Source: DAONJL01 sp035405645 [NCBI: bacterium] (GTDB lineage Bacteria; JAGOBX01; DAONJL01). Taken from it: a stretch of 8,214 nt of DNA. The notes beneath the pieces were generated by a model. The model was not told where the DNA came from. It was given only the letters and a program-made list of their open reading frames with translations, and ran no database searches. The number at the start of each line of letters is the position of its first letter. The stretch's first letter is position 1. The stretch covers positions 1-8,214 of the forward strand of contig DAONJL010000074.1 of assembly GCA_035405645.1 (NCBI GenBank), read 5' to 3'. Positions 1 to 6,244 of the stretch are shown in pieces. The translations under genes were made by a program, and so were the position numbers.

Positions 1-52
1 CTTACTATTCGTAATGCTGCAAAGGGGTATACCATGTCTGGGATATTTTCTG
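1..52 (+). repeat. Left copy of a 52-bp exact inverted repeat
   Basis: This stretch is the exact reverse complement of 8161-8212; the match stops sharply at base 53 (tgatata here against ctggtgt on the other side). It has 21 G/C in 52 bases (about 40%), about twice the surrounding value, and contains the 8-bp palindrome GGTATACC at 25-32. Read outward from the window, both edges enter the same sequence, as expected if the segment is flanked by two oppositely oriented copies of a dispersed repeat or by the inverted ends of one element. An assembly cause (contig ends overlapping in a shared repeat) is equally possible. No transposase or target-site duplication is visible. Confidence 0.9.
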
Positions 53-71
53 TGATATACTGCTAATAACA

Positions 72-101
72 TTGATTTTAAAAAGTAATGATATTTATAA
101 T
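72..101 (+). promoter_or_regulatory. Candidate sigma70-type promoter for the pyruvate kinase-like/cysC/sat operon
   Basis: A TTGATT box at 72-77 (consensus TTGACA, four of six) is followed after 18 bp by a perfect TATAAT at 96-101. This would start transcription near 108-110, giving a leader of about 57 nt before the first ATG. A second TATAAT at 114-119 lacks a good -35 box. In DNA this AT-rich such matches arise by chance, but the paired boxes with correct spacing lie in the only non-coding stretch before the operon, which supports the call. Confidence 0.45.
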
Positions 102-154
102 AGCATAAATTTATATAATGCATTTTACATTTACAGGAGTAAAAAAATTAAATA

Positions 155-163
155 AGAGGTGAT
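155..163 (+). promoter_or_regulatory. Strong ribosome binding site of the first gene
   Basis: The bases AGAGGTGAT complement the anti-Shine-Dalgarno core very well and end three bases before the ATG at 167. They fix the start of the pyruvate kinase-like gene and contrast with the genes from 2934 on, most of which have no such site. A second AGGAG-like string (135-139) lies further up with no start codon after it. Confidence 0.7.
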
Positions 164-166
164 AAT

Positions 167-1147
167 ATGAAAATTATAGGAACTATAAATCCTTATTCAA
201 TAAACAATGAGATAGTAGATATATTCAAGAAATACAAAGTTGATATAATTAGGATAAATGGAGCGCATATTTATTATAATGATTTAACAATATTATTAAA
301 AGAGATTGAGAAAAAATTTGATTATAATTATAAACTTTTATTAGATATTCCTGGAAATAAAATAAGAATAGTGAATTTATTAGAGCCAATAGTTTTAAGT
401 AGAAATCAAGAATTTTGTATATTTTTTGAACAATTAAATTATCCGCAGATAACAAATTATATTAAAAAGGGCGATATAATATTATCAAATGATGGTTTAT
501 ATAAATTTGAAATAATAGAAATTAATAAAAATAAAATAAATTTGTTATCACATTCAGATGGAAAGTTAACAAATGGCAAAGGATTACATTTTCAAATAAA
601 ATCTAACAAAAGTATTAATATTAGAATTCCTTTTCTTTTTGAAAAAGATAAAATATTAATAGAATATGCGATAAAAAATAGAATTGATTATATAGGAGTA
701 TCTTATGTTAGAAGTGTAGAAAATATTAATGAGATTAAAAAAATATTAGGTAGAAAAAAAACACAGCCAATTATAAAAATAGAGACAAAAGAGGCATATA
801 ATAATTTAGAAGAAATAATAAAAAATAGTGATATAATAAATATAGATCGTGGTGATTTATCTTCAGAAATAGGAATTATTAATATTTCAAAAGCCCAAGA
901 GAAAATAATTAAGATAGCAAAAAAATATAATAAAGAGGTATTTTTAGCAACACAATTTTTTTATTATATGATTGAACATCCAATACCATTAATATCAGAA
1001 ATTGATGCATTTTATTATGTATTAAAACAAAATATTTCTGGAATACAATTATCAGATGAAACTGTAAAAGGAAAATATATTGAGAATATATTAAAAATAA
1101 TTAGAGAGTTATCATATCAGCAGGAGTTAGGAAATGAAGAAAAATAA
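167..1147 (+). CDS. Pyruvate kinase-like protein without C-terminal domain
   Basis: A pyruvate kinase family protein (PEP + ADP to pyruvate + ATP in classical members) of 326 residues against about 470 in housekeeping enzymes. It has the TIM-barrel A domain and a B domain (about 70-150) but ends after the barrel, so the usual C-terminal allosteric domain is missing. Visible core: R29 and N31 (RxN phosphate/K+ motif), D60, SYVRS at 179-183, catalytic-type Lys204 and metal ligand Glu206 in KIE, RGD with Asp230, Thr262 in ATQ, and LSDETVKGKY at 295-304. Changes: the motif Ser after RxN is Ala33, and DTKGPEIR reads DIPGNKIR, placing Lys65 where K+-dependent enzymes have Glu (position 117 in rabbit muscle enzyme) and K+-independent ones have Lys. 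The start is fixed by a strong ribosome binding site. It overlaps cysC by 14 nt. The catalytic residues argue for an active phosphotransferase, but the substrate is open: local ATP supply for sulfate activation or a distinct acceptor. Probably not the central glycolytic enzyme. Confidence 0.8.
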   Translation: MKIIGTINPYSINNEIVDIFKKYKVDIIRINGAHIYYNDLTILLKEIEKKFDYNYKLLLDIPGNKIRIVNLLEPIVLSRNQEFCIFFEQLNYPQITNYIKKGDIILSNDGLYKFEIIEINKNKINLLSHSDGKLTNGKGLHFQIKSNKSINIRIPFLFEKDKILIEYAIKNRIDYIGVSYVRSVENINEIKKILGRKKTQPIIKIETKEAYNNLEEIIKNSDIINIDRGDLSSEIGIINISKAQEKIIKIAKKYNKEVFLATQFFYYMIEHPIPLISEIDAFYYVLKQNISGIQLSDETVKGKYIENILKIIRELSYQQELGNEEK

Positions 1148-1661
1148 TTTTGTTTTATGGCTAATAGGACTTTCAGGAAGTGGGAAAACTACGCTTGCAA
1201 AACGGATATTTGATAAATTAAAAGAAAAGAAAAAAAAAATAGAATTTCTTGATGGCGATGAGGTGCGAAAAGAATTAGGTGATATTTTTGGTTATACAAA
1301 AGAAGAACGAATGAAAAATATTAGAGTGTTACAATATATAGTCAAAAAATTATATACAAATAAAATAAATGTAATCGTAGCGAATATTTCTCCATTTGAA
1401 GAATTACGAAGAAATATTCGAGAAAAAATTGAAAATTATATTGAAATTTTTCTTGATTGTCCATTACAGGCCTGCATTCAGCGCGATGTAAAAAAATTAT
1501 ATAAAAAAAATTGTAATAACTCTCAAAAATTACTTATTGGTTTAGATATTCCATTTGAAAAACCAACAAATCCAGACCTTATAATTGATACTTCAAAAGA
1601 GAGTATTGAAGAATCAGAAAAAAAAATTTTAGATTATTTAAAGGAGAAAAAGTTTATATGA
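1134..1661 (+). CDS. cysC: Adenylylsulfate (APS) kinase, CysC type
   Basis: Predicted to phosphorylate APS to PAPS with ATP in the cytoplasm. The 175 residues hold a P-loop GLSGSGKTT at 12-20, the LDGDEVR motif at 39-45, the substrate-lid region FGYTKEERMKNIR (52-64, matching GFSxxDRxxNIR of the family), ISPF in the 80s, the FLDCPLQACIQRD strand and GLDIPFEKP near the C-terminus. It is slightly shorter than classical CysC (about 200), lacking the N-terminal extension. Unusual points are DGDE instead of DGDN and loss of the second Arg of NIRR. The start lies inside the end of the upstream gene with AGGAG at 1122-1126, seven bases before ATG; the stop overlaps the sat start (ATGA, 1658-1661), so the three genes are translationally coupled. 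The neighbouring ATP sulfurylase supports the APS kinase call. The main alternative is a CysC-like kinase of another nucleotide-linked group, such as the cytidine diphosphoramidate kinase of Campylobacter capsule loci, which also has a DGDE motif. Confidence 0.82.
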   Translation: MKKNNFVLWLIGLSGSGKTTLAKRIFDKLKEKKKKIEFLDGDEVRKELGDIFGYTKEERMKNIRVLQYIVKKLYTNKINVIVANISPFEELRRNIREKIENYIEIFLDCPLQACIQRDVKKLYKKNCNNSQKLLIGLDIPFEKPTNPDLIIDTSKESIEESEKKILDYLKEKKFI

Positions 1662-2806
1662 GCAATGATAAAATATTTTATGGATATGGTAATAATAGAT
1701 TGGTGAATTGTTATATTTCAGAAAAAAAATATAATAGTGAAGTATCAATTGATTTAAGTTACGAACAATATTTAACAGTAGAGCGAATAGCTGATGGTTC
1801 AATGACTCCATTAAAAGGTTTTATGAATAAAAAAGAAACTAATTCTGTTCTTGAAAATAAAAAAATAAGCAGTGGATTGATTTGGACAATTCCAATCATA
1901 TTACAAGTTTCAAAAGAAAAGATAAAGAAAATAGAAAAGAAAGAAATAGTAAAAATCAATTATCCAGAAAAGCATCATATTGGCTATTTAATAGTTAATG
2001 ATATATATCAATTAAATAGCGAAAAATTTATTTCATCAGTATTTCAGACAAAAGATGAAAAACATCCTGGTGTGAATAAATTTTTAAATGATGGTGAGTA
2101 TTGTGTGAGTGGAGATATTTTATTATTTAAAAAATATAATGATAAATTAGATAAATATTGTTTACCTCCAATTGTTATTCAAAAAATAATCAAAGACCGT
2201 TGTTTAAAAAAAATTGCAGGCTTTCAAACAAGAAATGTTCCACATCGAGCACATGAATATTTACAAAGAATAGCACTTGAAGTTATGGATGGTTTATTAA
2301 TTCATCCAATTATTGGCTGGAAAAAGAAAGGTGATTATAATCCACTTTTAATTATTGAAGTTTACAAAAAGTTTATAGATGAGTATTATCCTAAAAATAA
2401 TGTTATCTTTTCTTGCTTAAAAATGAATATGTATTATGCTGGTCCACAAGAAGCGATTTTACACGCAATAATAAGAAAAAATTACGGTTGCACACATTTT
2501 ATTGTAGGCCGTGATCACGCTGGTGTAGGTAATTATTATGGATTGTATGATGCGCATAAAATTTTTGATGAATTAAAACCACAAGGAATAGAAGTCTTAA
2601 AATTAAATGGTCCTTATTATTGTAAAAAATGTAAAACAATAGTAACAGATAAAACTTGTGGGCATAGTGAAAAATATAATGTAGAAATTAGTGGGACAAA
2701 AATCCGAAAAATGTTTCAACAAAGAGTCACTCCTCCACAATATTATATGCACAAATTTGTATCGCAAATTATTTTAAATTATAATTCTGAAATTTTTATT
2801 AAATAA
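1658..2806 (+). CDS. sat: Sulfate adenylyltransferase (ATP sulfurylase)
   Basis: Catalyses ATP + sulfate to APS + pyrophosphate, the first step of sulfate activation. The 382 residues match the full-length single-subunit Sat family (about 380-400). An N-terminal PUA-like region precedes the catalytic domain with QTRN at 190-193, H196xxH199, GWKKKGDYNP, YAGPQEAILHA, GRDHAGVG at 284-291, a zinc site (C322, C325, C334, H336) and ISGTKIRKMF near the end. The HxxH motif is preceded by Val-Pro, where many Sat proteins have Pro-Val; related variation (Ala-Pro) occurs in Thermus, so it is probably a clade trait rather than a lesion. There is no fused APS kinase domain, since that activity comes from the gene just upstream. 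AGGAG at 1642-1646 and a 4-nt overlap with cysC support the start. Together with cysC it forms a PAPS-producing pair; reversal in dissimilatory metabolism is unlikely because cysC is present. Confidence 0.95.
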   Translation: MSNDKIFYGYGNNRLVNCYISEKKYNSEVSIDLSYEQYLTVERIADGSMTPLKGFMNKKETNSVLENKKISSGLIWTIPIILQVSKEKIKKIEKKEIVKINYPEKHHIGYLIVNDIYQLNSEKFISSVFQTKDEKHPGVNKFLNDGEYCVSGDILLFKKYNDKLDKYCLPPIVIQKIIKDRCLKKIAGFQTRNVPHRAHEYLQRIALEVMDGLLIHPIIGWKKKGDYNPLLIIEVYKKFIDEYYPKNNVIFSCLKMNMYYAGPQEAILHAIIRKNYGCTHFIVGRDHAGVGNYYGLYDAHKIFDELKPQGIEVLKLNGPYYCKKCKTIVTDKTCGHSEKYNVEISGTKIRKMFQQRVTPPQYYMHKFVSQIILNYNSEIFIK

Positions 2807-2933
2807 ATTATATTCTGAATATTTATAGTAATTTTTATTATTTTAAAAATTTAAATTTTTGAAATAACATAAATTAAAAAAAATTTAAAATTACTTAAAT
2901 AATTTTTAAAATATTAATAATAAAAAAACTCAA
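2807..2933. other. A/T-only intergenic region between the two gene blocks
   Basis: This 127-bp gap contains almost no G or C. A perfect 16-bp A/T palindrome (AAAAATTT/AAATTTTT, about 2845-2860) could form a weak hairpin ending in T residues and serve as a poor terminator for the sat operon, but its A-T pairing makes this doubtful. A TTGAAA at 2859-2864 has no TATAAT at correct spacing. It is the largest internal gap in the window, so it is the natural place for a terminator or a second promoter, but neither can be fixed from sequence. Confidence 0.35.
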
Positions 2934-3638
2934 ATGCAAAATTTAATTAATTCATTAAATAAATTCCACACTTTTGAAAATGATTATTATTTTACTATAC
3001 TTGAAGGTGATAACTTTTTAATAGATATTGATAAACGATTAAAATTTTTTGAACCAACAGCAGAATTAAGAAAATTTATGTTATTAAATGAGATAAAGAA
3101 TAATAGTAAAATCAGTCAATCAAATTTATCAAAAAGAGTAAATGTAGTACCAGCAATGATAAATAAATATATAAAAGAATTGCAGGCAAAAAAAGAAATA
3201 GAATTAAGAGGAAAGAATAAAAAAACAACAAGGTATTATTTAACAAAGAAAGGATTATATAGAAAACAGCAATATTTATTTGATTATATAAATGAAATTT
3301 TAATTTTGTATAAAGAGATAAAACGAGAAATAAAAATAAAATTATTAAAGATATATAAAGATTGCTTGAATAAAAAGATATTGTTATATGGCGGAAATGA
3401 AATATGTGAAATGATACTAAATATAAATAAAGAATTAAATTATAATATTATTGGCGTGGTCGATAAAAATGCAGAAAATATTAAAGATAGGTTTAATGAA
3501 ATAAAAATATATAATACATCGAAAATAAGTGAGTTAAAATTTGATGTTTTAATTATTACATCGATAACAAATAGTAAAGAAATATATAATAATTTAAAAT
3601 GGCTCAATAAAAAAATAATAATTTTTGCAAAAGTGTAA
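2934..3638 (+). CDS. Winged-helix DNA-binding protein with C-terminal Rossmann-like domain, probable regulator
   Basis: The 234-residue protein has an unassigned N-terminal segment (1-42), then a winged helix-turn-helix of MarR-like type (about 43-108): helix around RKFMLLNEI, recognition region SQSNLSKRVNVVPAMINKYIK, and a wing ending in TRYYLTKKGL. A helical linker (110-145, lysine-rich) leads to a Rossmann-like fold: beta strand and turn KILLYGGNE (glycines at 153-154), GVVD ending at Asp177 where an acidic residue often binds a nucleotide ribose, and FDVLIITS near the C-terminus. The order (DNA-binding domain, then nucleotide-binding fold) resembles Rex-type sensors, and similar winged-helix regulators occur in exopolysaccharide loci, so control of this cluster by a nucleotide or nucleotide-sugar is inferred. 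No clear ribosome binding site precedes the ATG, the first ATG after an in-frame stop. The stop is immediately followed, in the same frame, by the start of the next gene. Ligand and target sites are unknown. Confidence 0.65.
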   Translation: MQNLINSLNKFHTFENDYYFTILEGDNFLIDIDKRLKFFEPTAELRKFMLLNEIKNNSKISQSNLSKRVNVVPAMINKYIKELQAKKEIELRGKNKKTTRYYLTKKGLYRKQQYLFDYINEILILYKEIKREIKIKLLKIYKDCLNKKILLYGGNEICEMILNINKELNYNIIGVVDKNAENIKDRFNEIKIYNTSKISELKFDVLIITSITNSKEIYNNLKWLNKKIIIFAKV

Positions 3639-4772
3639 ATGATTGAATTAAATAATATATCAATATTTGATGAAGAAGATAATCATATAATAAATTTAGA
3701 TAAAATATGGTTAAATGATGAAATAAAGGAATATGAGAAAATAATTATATATTGTAGGGAAGCAAGAAATAATCAAAAATATCCACTTATAACATATAAC
3801 CAAAATAAATATATTTTCCATTATAAAGAAGATGAATTATATAGTTATTATTTATATGAAAAATATGCTGATTTTAAGAGACCATTATATACTTATTTAC
3901 CGATGAATTATTCAAAAATAATGCCAGATTTTATAAAAAAAAAAATACGAAAAATATTTGATAAGAATAAGAAATATTCAGTAATTGAATTAAATAATAA
4001 TATAGATTTATTAAAAAGAAAAATAAAAAGTATATTAAGAGAAGAAGAAAAAGAAAAAACAAAAATAATAATAACACATGATATTGATACTGAAGATGGG
4101 TTATTTAGAATAGAACCATTTATAGAAATTGAAAAAAATAATAAAATAAAATCAACATATTTCATTCCATTAGAGATAATAAAAAAACATAGCAATTATA
4201 TAATAAAAAAAATAATAGAAAAAGGTTTAGAAGTAGGTATTCATGGCATAGACCATTCGAATCGTGAAATATATCAACTAAAAAAATTAGAAAGAGAACT
4301 AATAAAAAATAATTCATTAATAAAAGAATTAAAAATAAAAGGATATAGAAGTCCAAGTTTATTTCGGAGTGAAAACTTATATAGAGTTCTTTCAAAATAT
4401 TTTTATTATGATAGTTCAGTTTCAGATTTTGAAACAAATATGCATTATGCAAAAAGAAGTGGCTGCTGCACGGTTTTTCCATTTAAAAGAAATAATATGA
4501 TAATTATACCAATATCGTCACCAATAGATTCTTTTTTACTTTCATTAAATTATTCACCAGAAAGTATTTTAGAAATATATTTAAAGAAATTTGAATATAT
4601 AAAAAGTATAAACGGCTATTATTGTTTTTTGAATCATATTGAAAAGATATATAGTGCGAATGAATTAATGGAAAAAATATTTGAAAAATTTATAAAAATA
4701 ATTTCATCAGAAAAAAATATAGAAATATTGAGATGTGATGAAGTTAAAGAAAGCGAGATATATACAAAATAA
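3639..4772 (+). CDS. Polysaccharide deacetylase (NodB-like) family protein
   Basis: A NodB/CE4-type domain occupies about residues 140-365. Seen: THDID with His147, Asp148 and Asp150 (the motif 1 acidic pair), HGIDH with His202 and His206 (zinc-binding HxxxH), GYRSPS at 235-240 (the RxP motif), DSS in a motif-4-like position and LNH towards the end. The key metal and catalytic residues of motifs 1-3 are thus kept. The first 130 residues match nothing I recognise; there is no signal peptide or membrane segment, so it probably acts in the cytoplasm, for example on an N-acetylated sugar nucleotide or lipid-linked sugar instead of finished cell wall. The ATG directly follows the TAA of the regulator gene in the same frame, with no ribosome binding site, so translation probably depends on re-initiation. 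A gap of 17 bases separates it from the radical SAM gene. The exact substrate cannot be told from sequence. Confidence 0.8.
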   Translation: MIELNNISIFDEEDNHIINLDKIWLNDEIKEYEKIIIYCREARNNQKYPLITYNQNKYIFHYKEDELYSYYLYEKYADFKRPLYTYLPMNYSKIMPDFIKKKIRKIFDKNKKYSVIELNNNIDLLKRKIKSILREEEKEKTKIIITHDIDTEDGLFRIEPFIEIEKNNKIKSTYFIPLEIIKKHSNYIIKKIIEKGLEVGIHGIDHSNREIYQLKKLERELIKNNSLIKELKIKGYRSPSLFRSENLYRVLSKYFYYDSSVSDFETNMHYAKRSGCCTVFPFKRNNMIIIPISSPIDSFLLSLNYSPESILEIYLKKFEYIKSINGYYCFLNHIEKIYSANELMEKIFEKFIKIISSEKNIEILRCDEVKESEIYTK

Positions 4773-4789
4773 ATTAAATAAAATAAAAA

Positions 4790-6244
4790 ATGAGAAATAA
4801 CGAGAAAAAAGTATTATTAATAAATCCAGCAAATTTTGGAGAAAGTTGGGGACCATTAAAAAAGGGCGGTGGAATAAATCCACCATTAGGATTATTATAT
4901 TTATCATCAGTATTAAAAAAGAATGGTTTTAAAGTATTTTTTTTAGATGCAAATATACAGAATTTAACAGCAAAAGAAGCAGAAAAATATATAAGAGAAG
5001 TATCACCAGATATAGTTGGTATAACAGCAGTAACAGCGACATTTAATTACGCTTTAGAATACTTAAAAGTAATAAAAAAAATAAATCCAAAAATATTAAC
5101 TGTCATTGGTGGACCGCATATAAGTGCAGTTCAATCAATAAAGGATTATCAAGAAATAGATATTGGTGTAATAGGCGAAGGTGAATATACATTTCTTGAA
5201 ATATGCGAAAAGTATGAAAAAGAAAAAGGCGAATTATTAGAAAAAGAAAAAATAAAAGGGATAGTATTTAGAAAAGGAGAAGAAGAAATAAAAAATGAAG
5301 CAAGGCCATTAATAGCAAATCTTGATGAACTGCCAATACCAGATTATAAAATATTAGGCGATATAAGAAAATATAGAGTTCAAATAGATGCATATCGAAA
5401 ATATCCAGTAGGGACAATTATATCCTCACGAGGTTGTCCATATCATTGTATATTTTGTGATAGAAATATATTTGGTAATAGATATAGAGCACATTCACCT
5501 GAACGGATAATAGAAGAAATAAAAATATTAGTAAAAGAAATGGGCTGTCGAGAAATAAAATTTGTTGACGATATGTTTACATTACAAAAAGAAAGAGTTG
5601 ATAAAATTTGCGAATTAATAAAGAAGGAAAAATTAAAATTTAATTGGTCCTGTAGTCTGCGAGCAGATTTTTTTTATGAAGATATGTTAAAAAAGATGAA
5701 AGAAGCAGGATTATGGATGGTAAATGTAGGAATAGAATCAGGCAATCAGGAGATATTGAAAAAGATAAAGAAATCACTCAAATTAGAAACAGTGTCAAAA
5801 ACAGTATCATTAGCAAATAAATTAGGAATTTATGTTCGCGGCTTTTTTATACTTGGTCATCCAGGTGAGACAAAAGAGACAATGGAAGACACTTTAAAAT
5901 TTGTAAAATCATTGCCATTATATACTGCACAATTTAGTTTGGCAACACCATTTATAGGAACAGAGTTATTTTATATAGCAGAAAAATATGGGTATAGAGA
6001 TTTAAATATTAATCAATATTCAGAAAAATTTCCAGTATTTATTCCAGAAGGTTTAACAAAAGAAGATTTATTAAAAATGCATCGCCGATGCTATAAAGAA
6101 TTTTATTTAAGACCAAAACAATTATTAAAATATTTATTAATGCTTCGTTCATTTTCAGATTTAAAAAGATATTATTTAGGATTATCAATTTTAATAAATA
6201 TGATAATTGAATTTATTTTATATAAAAGAAGGGGGAAAAAATGA
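4790..6244 (+). CDS. B12-binding domain radical SAM enzyme
   Basis: The 484-residue protein shows the two-domain plan of class B (cobalamin-type) radical SAM enzymes. The N-terminal Rossmann-like B12-binding domain (1-140) has NPPLGLLYL, IGGPH at 106-110 and GEGE at 129-132, but lacks the DxHxxG histidine, as usual in this class, where cobalamin is bound base-off without His. The radical SAM barrel follows, with C216-x3-C220-x2-C223 (CPYHCIFC) for the 4Fe-4S cluster, then GIESGNQEIL and FFILGHPGET typical of the family. The C-terminal tail holds FYLRPKQLLKY-type helices seen in many members. Such enzymes methylate or rearrange unactivated carbons in lipids, sugars, peptides or cofactors; the substrate here is unknown. 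It overlaps the next gene by 4 nt (ATGA, 6241-6244), so the two are coupled. The start is the first ATG, without a good ribosome binding site. Confidence 0.88.
   Translation: MRNNEKKVLLINPANFGESWGPLKKGGGINPPLGLLYLSSVLKKNGFKVFFLDANIQNLTAKEAEKYIREVSPDIVGITAVTATFNYALEYLKVIKKINPKILTVIGGPHISAVQSIKDYQEIDIGVIGEGEYTFLEICEKYEKEKGELLEKEKIKGIVFRKGEEEIKNEARPLIANLDELPIPDYKILGDIRKYRVQIDAYRKYPVGTIISSRGCPYHCIFCDRNIFGNRYRAHSPERIIEEIKILVKEMGCREIKFVDDMFTLQKERVDKICELIKKEKLKFNWSCSLRADFFYEDMLKKMKEAGLWMVNVGIESGNQEILKKIKKSLKLETVSKTVSLANKLGIYVRGFFILGHPGETKETMEDTLKFVKSLPLYTAQFSLATPFIGTELFYIAEKYGYRDLNINQYSEKFPVFIPEGLTKEDLLKMHRRCYKEFYLRPKQLLKYLLMLRSFSDLKRYYLGLSILINMIIEFILYKRRGKK
6231..6235 (+). promoter_or_regulatory. 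G-rich ribosome binding site of the second radical SAM gene
   Basis: GGGGG at 6231-6235, preceded by AAGAA and followed by five A before the ATG at 6241, is the only plausible Shine-Dalgarno site in the right block. It lies inside the last codons of the upstream gene and supports the start chosen at the overlap. Confidence 0.5.

Noticed and set aside
1-66. Open frame on the + strand from the window edge to TAA at 64-66, possibly the 3' end of an upstream gene
   Set aside because: Only 21 codons, most of them within the inverted repeat, with no recognisable family; it could be chance or assembly-derived.
249-455. Antisense open frame opposite the pyruvate kinase-like gene
   Set aside because: Conserved kinase motifs on the + strand account for the region, and the antisense product is low-complexity.
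2845-2860. A/T palindrome as a true rho-independent terminator
   Set aside because: The stem has no G-C pairs, so hairpin stability would be low; such palindromes are expected by chance in nearly pure A/T sequence.
3908-4482. Antisense open frames opposite the deacetylase, rich in Leu, Ile and Phe and looking like membrane proteins
   Set aside because: They mirror AT-rich Lys/Asn/Ile codons of the real gene, have no ribosome binding site and no recognisable domain; the deacetylase motifs on the + strand explain the region.
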